From assembly GCF_001420595.1 (NCBI RefSeq), contig NZ_LJIX01000006.1:4368857-4432856 (forward strand): 64,000 nt of DNA, in the 5' to 3' direction. The notes beneath the pieces are model-generated. The model ran no database searches and was not told the DNA's origin. It saw only the letters and a program-made list of their open reading frames with translations. Both the position numbers and the translations under genes were made by a program. This DNA is from Cytobacillus solani. Lineage in GTDB: Bacteria; Bacillota; Bacilli; Bacillales; Cytobacillaceae. Below are positions 57,537 to 64,000 of the stretch, piece by piece. Every line of letters begins with the position of its first letter. Position 1 is the first letter of the stretch.

Positions 57537-58109
57537 TCAGCGGCGAATAACCTGATAATAGGGTTTTGAGTAGCAAGGTTTACAATATACTTTTAAATCA
57601 ACGGCCACCTCACGCCCATCATTCACTTCTTCTCCACACTTATCACAAATAATTCTCCTCAACGGCTTTCCCGGCAGATCCTCTAGACGAAAATCTACAA
57701 CGACTTCTTCAAATGCTAATAACTCGTTATCTGGCATTATCTTATATGCTTCTAAATATGGATTATCGCTATTATTCACATATTTCTTTACAAGCTCACG
57801 AACACTAGCAGGTACGAGTATTCTTACTGCTTTTTTTTTGTTAATATCTAAAAAGGTCGCTGCCATCTTGCCATAATCTATGTGCTTTAACGTTCTTTTT
57901 CCTAATTTACAGCCTGTTACCGTTTGAATGGCATCTGCCGCACATCGGTCTGTTTCAACATAAACAATTAGACTCTTATTCTTATGTAAATCCTCCATGC
58001 TTAACCATTTTAATCCCGCCATCCCCATTCTGACTCCAAGAATTTGACCGGCACAAAGGTGTCCATGGTAACTAGCAGCTGCTTCTATTAATTCATTAAC
58101 GTTTTTCAT
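57537..58109 (-). CDS. FmdE family protein with C-terminal zinc finger
   Basis: 190 residues. The FmdE domain (about 1-140) has the conserved His/Cys motif YHGHLCAGQILGVRMGMAGL and the following DRCAADAIQTVTGCKLGKRT. The C-terminal ~45 residues form a TraR/DksA-like zinc finger: ICDKCGEEVNDG, then VYCKPCYSKPY. FmdE-like proteins are linked to molybdenum/tungsten formylmethanofuran dehydrogenase but also occur in bacteria that lack that enzyme. ATG 58109 is preferred over a GTG 13 codons earlier inside the DUF364 gene. Confidence 0.85.
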   Translation of the reverse strand: MKNVNELIEAAASYHGHLCAGQILGVRMGMAGLKWLSMEDLHKNKSLIVYVETDRCAADAIQTVTGCKLGKRTLKHIDYGKMAATFLDINKKKAVRILVPASVRELVKKYVNNSDNPYLEAYKIMPDNELLAFEEVVVDFRLEDLPGKPLRRIICDKCGEEVNDGREVAVDLKVYCKPCYSKPYYQVIRR

Positions 58110-58128
58110 TTCGCCACACACCTTATAG

Positions 58129-58884
58129 TCAAAATATACTTCTAACACTTTTTGAAATGTTTATGTATTGAACAGCATTTCGGAAGCTGCGCACCCCTCC
58201 GCCTTCCTTAATACAGCGGAGAACAAAGTCCTCTTCCTCAACCACTAAACCACTAATTATATCAACCCCCATCTCAAATAGAGCTGTTGAAAATGGTGTG
58301 CTGGGTCCTAACATAATGGTCACAGCATTTTTTGAAAGCTCCAGTAATCGAGGTGTTGTTTTATTAATAAGAGTTGAAGATGTCATAAACACATAATCTT
58401 GTTCGGATAGAATATATTCTGCTGCAGGATCAGGTAGATCCCCCATTTGCGGATTCCGCTCTAACACTGAAAGCTGACAATGCTTCGACAACTCACAAAC
58501 ATCGGGAAAGTGTCCTATCACAGCCACTTTTTTCCCTCTTATTTTGTCCGCGAAGAGATCAAACGCACTGCCAGATTGCAATTGTTTATATCCCTTATTT
58601 TCCATATCGGCAATGGTTTCACGGCAATTCCTGACAGAATTGATTGCACTTAAACCGATAGCAGCCTCCAAGGAATTCCAAGATTTTATTCTTTCAGCTA
58701 AACTCTTCACTGATTGTCCCATGCATGTCCCTGGCAATTGTGATAATTCCAAAGGACGAGGGAAGCTCATTGCTAATCCCATCGCCTTCGAACGCGTAGC
58801 AGTCCAAGAAAGCCCTGCAATTACTTCCTCAACCCTTTCTTCCTCGCTTATTTCCGCGATTAGTTTGTCATATAACTCCCACAT
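58129..58884 (-). CDS. DUF364/DUF4213 putative heavy-metal-chelation protein
   Basis: 251 residues. The N-terminal DUF4213 (enolase-N-like) domain covers about 1-90 (GLSWTATRSKAMGLAMSFPR), the C-terminal Rossmann-like DUF364 domain about 105-240 (KVAVIGHFPDVCELSKHCQL, FMTSSTLINKTTPRLLEL, LGPSTPFSTALFEMGVDIIS). Families with this pair are annotated as putative heavy-metal chelation proteins from a structure. It is the first gene of the operon, behind GGGAGG and a periodic AT-rich array. Confidence 0.85.
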   Translation of the reverse strand: MWELYDKLIAEISEEERVEEVIAGLSWTATRSKAMGLAMSFPRPLELSQLPGTCMGQSVKSLAERIKSWNSLEAAIGLSAINSVRNCRETIADMENKGYKQLQSGSAFDLFADKIRGKKVAVIGHFPDVCELSKHCQLSVLERNPQMGDLPDPAAEYILSEQDYVFMTSSTLINKTTPRLLELSKNAVTIMLGPSTPFSTALFEMGVDIISGLVVEEEDFVLRCIKEGGGVRSFRNAVQYINISKSVRSIF

Positions 58885-58942
58885 AAAAGACCCTCCCGTA
58901 GTAATCTAGCAAAATGGTTAAAATAACCAAGATGAATAGAAA

Positions 58943-59022
58943 AGATGTTCACTATTATAATCAGTTATAATTAAATATATCTAATTATAATTAGTTATAT
59001 CTAATTATAATTTATTATCAAA
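58943..59022. promoter_or_regulatory. 20-bp-period operator-like array upstream of the DUF364 operon
   Basis: Direct units starting at 58963, 58983 and 59003, each exactly 20 bp, have the pattern (A)(G/A)TTATAATTA-N-TATATCT. Units overlap as the palindrome TAATTATAATTA, so it is both a direct repeat and a dyad. A partial fourth unit (CTATTATAATC) lies at 58953. Promoter elements probably lie inside it. Confidence 0.7.
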
Positions 59023-59091
59023 ACTATAAATACAACAATTTACTTATTTTTCTACTTTTCACGAATTTGACAAATTCCTATACAGTTTTAG

Positions 59092-59130
59092 CACAATAAA
59101 AATAACAGGAAGATTGCTCCTCCTGTTATT
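59092..59130 (-). terminator. ctpB terminator
   Basis: Stem AATAACAGGA / TCCTGTTATT followed by TTTATTG on the minus strand. Confidence 0.85.
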
Positions 59131-59201
59131 TCATATGTTGATCGCGGAATTATTTGTAAATACCTAAATAAACTATTGTCTACGCGTGAAAATCTACAAT
59201 A

Positions 59202-60653
59202 CTATCTGGCTAGAAATCTTAGAGCCGTTTGGAGCTGGATGTCATTCTCTTCTTTTTTCATTTCGTCAATGATTGCCTTTTCTAATGCAGCAGCCGTTTT
59301 TTGATCGATCGTTCCGGTGGCGTTAAGACCTGAATGCTTTTGAAATGCCTTAACAGCAATCATAGTAGCTTCACTGAAATAGCCATCTTTTCTCCCCGGA
59401 GAAAAGCCTAGCCCATCCAGCATTTCCTGTGCATTTTTTACCTGCTCATTGTTCATGTCCTGTATCAATGTCTCTTCCAATTGCAGTGGATGCGTATTAA
59501 AAATGGCCGGCTGCATGACTTTAAGTGTTGGTTGGATCCCTTTATCGTGAATCCAATTTCCATCTGGTGTTAGCCACTTAAATAATGTCAGCTTAATATT
59601 GCTTCCATCCCCCATTGGCACTGGTTGCTGAACCGTTCCTTTTCCAAATGTTTTTTCTCCAATCAGCGGGTATCCTTCCGCCTCATTTAACGCACCTGCT
59701 AAGATTTCAGAAGCAGATGCACTTCCTTTATCAATTAAGACCGCAATGGGATAGTCTTTTTCTTCCGTTAAGCTCGAGAAATATCTCTTTTTCTCTCCAT
59801 TTCGACGTTCAATTTGAATCATTGGCTTTTCATTTGTCACAAGCCCTTTCAAAATTTCTTGAACTGCATCCAGATAGCCTCCTGGATTTCCACGAACATC
59901 AATGACTAACCCCTCAAGCCCTTTTTTCTCTAAACCTCTAAGATTTTTTTCAAATTCTGCCGCTGTATCCTCTGAAAAAGAGGTGATCTCTATATAGCCA
60001 ATCGCTTTTCCATTTTGTCTTTTTAAATCGGAATAAACAGTCATTTGCGGAATCTCATCCCGTTTAACTTCAACAACTAGAGGATCAGTCAATCCTTGAC
60101 GAGCAATTTCCAGCTTAACTTTTGTCCCTTTTTCTCCTCTAATTTTTAATGTCGCCTCAAACAAGTCAAGTCCATCTATACTTTCTCCATCAATCTTTAA
60201 AATTTGATCTCTTGGTTTGAGACCCGCTTTTTCCGCTGGAGAATCCTTAAATGGAGCGACAATGACAACCTTTCCATCGTCCATGCTTACTTCAGCTCCG
60301 ATTCCTTCAAAAGAGGATTCAAGTGACTCGTTGAATTGTTCCACCGTTTCCTTGTCCATATACACTGAATATTTGTCTGAGAGCGTGGAAAGCATTCCTT
60401 GAATGGCACCTTCTACCAGCTGCTCCTCCTCCACTTTTTCAACATAGCTATTTAATATTAAATGATAGGCCTTTTCTACCTTCTCTAAATCCCCTGCAGA
60501 AATGGGGGTTTTGCCTTCCGCTGTAGGGGCTGTTTGATTTTCAACGCTTACCTTAGGGTTACTTTTATTTACCCATTGCATTCCAGCATATGTACCACCC
60601 GCTCCTGTCAAGAGAGATCCCGTCATAAGCAGCACAATCCACTTTCTGTTCAT
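59202..60653 (-). CDS. ctpB: C-terminal processing protease CtpB (S41)
   Basis: About 483 residues: signal anchor (WIVLLMTGSLLTGAGGTYAG), PDZ domain (SPAEKAGLKPRDQILKIDGE), S41 catalytic core with the Ser in DKGSASASEILAGAL and the Lys in TFGKGTVQQPVPMG, and a C-terminal peptidoglycan-binding domain (AQEMLDGLGFSPGRKDGYFS, AVKAFQKHSGLN). In B. subtilis CtpB cleaves SpoIVFA to trigger sigma-K in the mother cell. The start at 60653 has the best spacing from AAGGAAG; 60659 and 60716 are alternatives. Confidence 0.94.
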   Translation of the reverse strand: MNRKWIVLLMTGSLLTGAGGTYAGMQWVNKSNPKVSVENQTAPTAEGKTPISAGDLEKVEKAYHLILNSYVEKVEEEQLVEGAIQGMLSTLSDKYSVYMDKETVEQFNESLESSFEGIGAEVSMDDGKVVIVAPFKDSPAEKAGLKPRDQILKIDGESIDGLDLFEATLKIRGEKGTKVKLEIARQGLTDPLVVEVKRDEIPQMTVYSDLKRQNGKAIGYIEITSFSEDTAAEFEKNLRGLEKKGLEGLVIDVRGNPGGYLDAVQEILKGLVTNEKPMIQIERRNGEKKRYFSSLTEEKDYPIAVLIDKGSASASEILAGALNEAEGYPLIGEKTFGKGTVQQPVPMGDGSNIKLTLFKWLTPDGNWIHDKGIQPTLKVMQPAIFNTHPLQLEETLIQDMNNEQVKNAQEMLDGLGFSPGRKDGYFSEATMIAVKAFQKHSGLNATGTIDQKTAAALEKAIIDEMKKEENDIQLQTALRFLAR

Positions 60654-60828
60654 CCCCATCTTCCTTTCCTTCGATGTATACCGATTTTTAATCCTTCTAC
60701 AATTTGCCTGATTCACCTTTTTTAGGGATGCTAATTCAATATATGAAAAAATGGGACGGGTTATGAGATTTTTTTGCTATAGAGATGTTTGTTTGGGGAG
60801 ATTTAAGTTATATTAGCTGGTTGGCGGT

Positions 60829-60923
60829 TTTATCTAGCATTTCATTAAAGTTATCGAGTAAGTCTTTGATTTTATCTAGCAGATTTTTCAATTTATCTAG
60901 CAAGTCTTCGGTTTTATCTAGCA
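60829..60923. repeat. 21-bp-period repeat array (locus D)
   Basis: Five 11-mers, TTTATCTAGCA in four and GTTATCGAGTA in one, start at 60829, 60850, 60871, 60892 and 60913, each exactly 21 bp apart. It lies between ctpB and ftsX. Confidence 0.9.
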
Positions 60924-60941
60924 TTTCAGGTTTTTTCGTAC

Positions 60942-60971
60942 AAAAAAAAAGAAAGAAGCTTAGCTCCTTCC
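60942..60971 (-). terminator. ftsEX terminator
   Basis: Imperfect stem GAAGGAGCT / AGCTTCTTTC followed by a run of nine T residues on the minus strand. Confidence 0.75.
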
Positions 60972-60975
60972 TTTT

Positions 60976-61869
60976 TTATATTTTTAGAAATTTACGTACG
61001 GACATCATACTGCCCCAGACACCAATTAATGCGCCCATAAGGAGTAATAATCCAGAAACCTGATATACGAATGGACTAAACTCAAGGATCTCCATAAAGT
61101 TTCCTTGCAGTTTCGGTGCCAGATAGTCATAAACATAGTTATACGATATGGCAATAAGCGTGATTGGCAGAATGGACCCAAGTACGCCAAGCCATAAGCC
61201 TTCAAGGAAGAACGGCCAACGAATGAACCCGTTTGTCGCTCCTACTAATCTCATAATCTCAATTTCTCTTCTTCTAGATACGATTGTGATTTTGATTGTA
61301 TTTGAGATTAAGAACATAGCTGTAAACAGCAAACCTACAATCAGAACAAGCCCCACATTTCTTGCTCCATTTAGGAAAGAGAATAGTTTTTCAACTTCCC
61401 CCTGTCCATACTTCACCTTCGCAGCATATTCCATTTTTTCTATTTTTTCGGCAACCTTCATGACATCTTCCGGATCTTTTGTTTTCACAACTAATACATC
61501 ATTTAACGGGTTGTCCTGCTCAAAAAGCTTATACGCCTCTCCTTCTTCACCAAAACTTTCAATGAGGTTATCGAGCTCCTCATCCTTTGGAGAAAAACGA
61601 ACGGATTTGACTTCTGAAATGCCTTGAATCTTCTTTTCCAAAGCCTTTTGATCTTCTTTATTCGCTGCTACATCAATATGAACACGAACTTCTACTTCCT
61701 GTTCAAGCGTTGTTGCTACTTTGTTAAGATTCATCATAATGACGAAAAATACCCCGACTAAAATAAGCGTGACAGTAACCGCACTTGCTGATGCAAACGT
61801 CATCCAGCCATTTCTTCCGAGACTTTTTACACTTTCTTTTAAATGACGGCTTAAGGTTCTAGCTTTCAT
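60976..61869 (-). CDS. ftsX: Cell-division ABC permease FtsX
   Basis: 297 residues with four membrane helices and a large extracellular loop after the first (residues 48-170). The N-terminal segment KESVKSLGRNGWMTFASASA and NTIKITIVSRRREIEIMRLV are typical. With FtsE it activates the hydrolase CwlO and affects the timing of sporulation division. ATG 61869 overlaps ftsE by 11 bases and has the best spacing from GGGGGG. Confidence 0.96.
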   Translation of the reverse strand: MKARTLSRHLKESVKSLGRNGWMTFASASAVTVTLILVGVFFVIMMNLNKVATTLEQEVEVRVHIDVAANKEDQKALEKKIQGISEVKSVRFSPKDEELDNLIESFGEEGEAYKLFEQDNPLNDVLVVKTKDPEDVMKVAEKIEKMEYAAKVKYGQGEVEKLFSFLNGARNVGLVLIVGLLFTAMFLISNTIKITIVSRRREIEIMRLVGATNGFIRWPFFLEGLWLGVLGSILPITLIAISYNYVYDYLAPKLQGNFMEILEFSPFVYQVSGLLLLMGALIGVWGSMMSVRKFLKI

Positions 61870-62545
61870 AGCCATAGTCCCCCCTTTGCTCGTCACGGAC
61901 AATTCTTCCACCCTCTATTGCGATCACGCGATGTTTAATTTTATTAACAATTTCTTTATTATGTGTTGCCATAAGGACTGTTGTTCCTCTAGTATTAATT
62001 TCATCAAAAATATTCATAATTTCCCATGATGTTTCCGGATCAAGATTTCCCGTCGGCTCGTCCGCTATTACTACTTTCGGTGAGTTCACGATTGAGCGGG
62101 CAATCGAGACGCGCTGCTGCTCTCCCCCCGATAATTCAGTTGGCAGCATCCGTGCTTTATGCTTTAAATTAACAAGATCTAGTGTCTCCATGACCTGCTT
62201 TTTTATATACTTCGGCTGTTCTTCAGTTACTTCTAGGGCAAAGGCTACATTTTCATAGACAGTTAGTGTTGGAAGTAATTTAAAATCCTGAAAAACCACG
62301 CCGATATTACGTCTAAGTAGAGGAACCTTGCTTGTTTTTAATTTTGCAAGATTGATCCCATTAATCATAATTGTTCCACTAGATGGTTTTTCTTCTCTAT
62401 ACATCATTTTAATAAATGTTGATTTACCAGCACCACTCGGACCAACCACATAAACAAACTCTCCTGCCTTGATCGATACGTCAATGCCATTTGCAGCAAC
62501 TACTCCGTTTGGATATTTCTTAAATACATCCTTCATTTCTATCAT
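61859..62545 (-). CDS. ftsE: Cell-division ABC ATPase FtsE
   Basis: 228-residue ATPase. Walker A GPSGAGKSTFIKMM, Q-loop VFQDFKLLPTLTVYENVAFA, signature LSGGEQQRVSIARSI, Walker B VVIADEPTGNLDPETS, H-loop MATHNKEIV. Partner of FtsX. The family start is MIEMKDVFKKYPNG, so ATG 62545 is chosen over TTG 62560. The ribosome site is weak. Confidence 0.96.
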   Translation of the reverse strand: MIEMKDVFKKYPNGVVAANGIDVSIKAGEFVYVVGPSGAGKSTFIKMMYREEKPSSGTIMINGINLAKLKTSKVPLLRRNIGVVFQDFKLLPTLTVYENVAFALEVTEEQPKYIKKQVMETLDLVNLKHKARMLPTELSGGEQQRVSIARSIVNSPKVVIADEPTGNLDPETSWEIMNIFDEINTRGTTVLMATHNKEIVNKIKHRVIAIEGGRIVRDEQRGDYGYES

Positions 62546-62560
62546 TTCTATCACACCCAA

Positions 62561-62977
62561 TATCTATTCTGTTTATATAAATTGATTACGCAGTTTCGAC
62601 TCACGAATCAATATCTTTTCATTTAAAGTAATTATATTTAAGCGAATCTATTATTTCGTCAAAAAACGACAACTTCCAGACAAAAAAGGATAAAAACCAA
62701 CTTTATTTTCATTCAGCTTTCATTATAACATCTACAATCATTAAAAATACCTGAAAAATTATTACAGTTTCTTTTCAAAGAAAGAAAAGCGGAAGCGCCT
62801 TGTTCATCGCCGTACAAACTGGAAGGGATCCGACTGAGATAAAGGAAACACGGTTAGCGTCAGCGAACCGATGTTGACTTATTCGTAGGGAGGAGACCTG
62901 AAGTTTGATAGGCGATAGGACGCTTGCGCTAGACAGTTCTTAATTCAATAGTAATACTTTCTTATCTTAGCAAACAG
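62561..62977. other. Intergenic region between ftsE and cccB
   Basis: No gene. It holds a minus-strand TATAAT near 62728 that may serve ftsE, and the REP-like repeat at 62786-62937. Confidence 0.4.
62786..62937. repeat. REP-like palindromic repeat, copy 3
   Basis: About 150 bases. Plus strand begins AAGCGGAAGCGCCTTGTTCA and ends GACGCTTGCGCTAGACAG. The CTAGACAG end and the GCGCC/GGCG arms match copies at 11714 and 14683, with a different middle. Confidence 0.7.
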
Positions 62978-63007
62978 AAAAAACGTTCTGCGATAAACAG
63001 AACGTTT
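62978..63007 (-). terminator. cccB terminator
   Basis: Perfect 10-bp stem AAACGTTCTG / CAGAACGTTT with T-runs. Confidence 0.9.
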
Positions 63008-63027
63008 CTTGTAAAAATAATTTACTA

Positions 63028-63381
63028 TTACTTTTTAGCAGCTAACCATTCAGCAACTTGTGATGCTTCATCACCGCTAAGCAATCCAGCTGGCATTGCA
63101 CCTTGTCCATTAGCAATGATTGATTCAATATCTTCCTTAGAATGAGTTGAACCAGCCTTTTCAAGAGCAGGGCCTACGCCACCTTCAAGATTGCCGCCAT
63201 GGCAGCTTGAGCACTTTTGATTGTAAAGCTTTTCGGCATCGCCAGCATCAGCTGTTGTTGTTTCGCCGCCTGTTGTACCTGTGTCCTTCTCTTTCGATGC
63301 GTCGTCATCCCCGCCGCCACAAGCAGCAAGAGCAAGAACTAGAGAAGACCCTAAAAGTAATGCTAGAAGCTTCTTTTTCAC
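63028..63381 (-). CDS. cccB: Cytochrome c-551, membrane lipoprotein
   Basis: 117-residue small cytochrome c. Signal peptide with lipobox LAAC, Cys21, anchors it outside the membrane. Haem is bound by Cys57-x-x-Cys60-His61 (KCSSCHGG), with Met96 (GAMPAG) as the sixth ligand. A Gly/Thr/Asp-rich linker (about 22-45) separates anchor and haem domain. It carries electrons outside the membrane, probably to cytochrome oxidase. Confidence 0.95.
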   Translation of the reverse strand: MKKKLLALLLGSSLVLALAACGGGDDDASKEKDTGTTGGETTTADAGDAEKLYNQKCSSCHGGNLEGGVGPALEKAGSTHSKEDIESIIANGQGAMPAGLLSGDEASQVAEWLAAKK

Positions 63382-63432
63382 TTAAAATCCCCCTCTGGTA
63401 ATATTACATATCACAGTTATATTATACCAACA

Positions 63433-64000
63433 TTAAGCGCGATTGAAACCCTCTCCAAGTACCTCAGATGCATCGGTAACAATGATAAATGCAGTCGGAT
63501 CAATGCTTTTGACCAATTGTTTCAATTTTGTGAACTCCGTTTGATCAACGACACACATGAGAATTGGACGCTCATTATCAGTATAACCACCGTATGCTGT
63601 TAGTTTTGTCACACCTCTATCAATTTTATTCAATATTCCTTCACGAACTTCCGCTTGTTTTTCTGTTATTATCATTGTCATTTTTGTTCTGCCAAAGCCT
63701 ACTTGAACGAGATCGATTGTTTTGCTAGTAACAAACAAGGCAAGTAAGGCATATAGTCCTCTTTCGATATCGAACACAATGGCTGCAGTAAGTACGATAA
63801 GTCCATCAATAATCGCCACACATGTACCTAACGAGAGTCCAGTATATTTGTTAATAATTTGTGCTGCAAGGTCTGTTCCACCCGTTGAGGCCCTTCCCCT
63901 AAAAACAACACCAAGGCCAAGACCGACACCGATTCCGCCGAATAATGAAGCAAGCAAAGGATCATTTGTCCACGCTTCAAAATCCTTTGTTAGAAAAACA
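63433..64000 (-). CDS. YitT family membrane protein (5' end beyond window)
   Basis: The frame is open to the right edge; a 174-residue stretch begins at the internal Met at 63957, but coding continues upstream (VFLTKDFEAWTNDPLLASLF). It has membrane segments in the YitT_membrane part (GVGLGLGVVFRGRASTGGTD, CVAIIDGLIVLTAAIVFDIE) and a C-terminal DUF2179 domain (MIITEKQAEVREGILNKIDR). B. subtilis has yvjA at this place. Function unknown. Confidence 0.85.
   Translation of the reverse strand, partial: VFLTKDFEAWTNDPLLASLFGGIGVGLGLGVVFRGRASTGGTDLAAQIINKYTGLSLGTCVAIIDGLIVLTAAIVFDIERGLYALLALFVTSKTIDLVQVGFGRTKMTMIITEKQAEVREGILNKIDRGVTKLTAYGGYTDNERPILMCVVDQTEFTKLKQLVKSIDPTAFIIVTDASEVLGEGFNRA

Noticed and set aside
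58963-59022. Fur box upstream of the DUF364 operon
   Set aside because: The repeated unit lacks the GATAAT-type hexamers in Fur spacing; only general AT-richness is shared.

Overview
The window is a low-G+C chromosomal segment of an endospore-forming Bacillaceae bacterium. From about 9.3 kb to the right edge the gene order follows the clpP-to-cccB part of a Bacillus subtilis-type chromosome: clpP, crh, whiA, yvcK, rapZ, yvcI, trxB, the his operon, yvoF, ppaX, lgt, hprK, yvlD/yvlB, uvrA, uvrB, csbA, minJ, ctpB, ftsX, ftsE, cccB. Spore-related genes (an alpha/beta SASP and a CwlC-like amidase) fit a spore former. I cannot fix the genus. Almost all core genes lie on the minus strand; clpP, the amidase and the SASP gene are on the plus strand.

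Positions 1-9320 are accessory DNA ending at the 3' end of a tRNA-Arg(CCG) gene. They hold an IS110-family transposase with a structured non-coding end, a GH25 endolysin beside a broken holin, phage-gene scraps, a group II intron with an apparently intact reverse transcriptase/maturase, several tiny membrane-peptide genes, and two frameshifted tyrosine recombinases, one of which abuts the tRNA. This looks like a decayed prophage or island integrated at the tRNA.

9.3-25 kb carries proteolysis (clpP under CtsR), carbon and cell-envelope regulation (crh, whiA, yvcK, rapZ), thiol redox (trxB) and a compact hisZGDBHAFI operon. 25-38 kb carries lipoprotein and phospho-relay genes (lgt, hprK, ppaX), an amidase whose SPOR region is wrecked by frameshifts and a 151-bp palindromic insertion, an envelope-stress pair (yvlD/yvlB), and uvrBA behind a likely LexA box. 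38-48 kb carries a SASP, the metNPQ methionine importer with an M20 amidohydrolase behind two SAM-I riboswitches in tandem, an EamA transporter, and a csoR-copZ-copA copper operon followed by a 43-residue membrane protein. 47-53 kb has a secreted TraB/GumN protein and an ABC transporter with its two-component system. 54-59 kb holds the most interesting gene set: a DUF364/DUF4213 protein, an FmdE-like protein and a complete FecBCD-type importer behind a 20-bp-periodic AT-rich array, probably a metal or metal-chelate uptake system. The window ends in ctpB, ftsEX, cccB and a truncated YitT-family gene.

The most striking non-coding signal is a set of intergenic arrays with exact helical spacing. 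The 11-mer TTTATCTAGCA (or close variants) recurs every 21 bp at four loci, 2 to 5 copies each, and a TTTTTGC motif recurs every 20 bp between lgt and hprK. I know of no described element that matches. The window also has three copies of a REP-like 115-150 bp palindromic repeat, and a roughly 80-residue domain shared by the phage endolysin and the chromosomal TraB/GumN protein.
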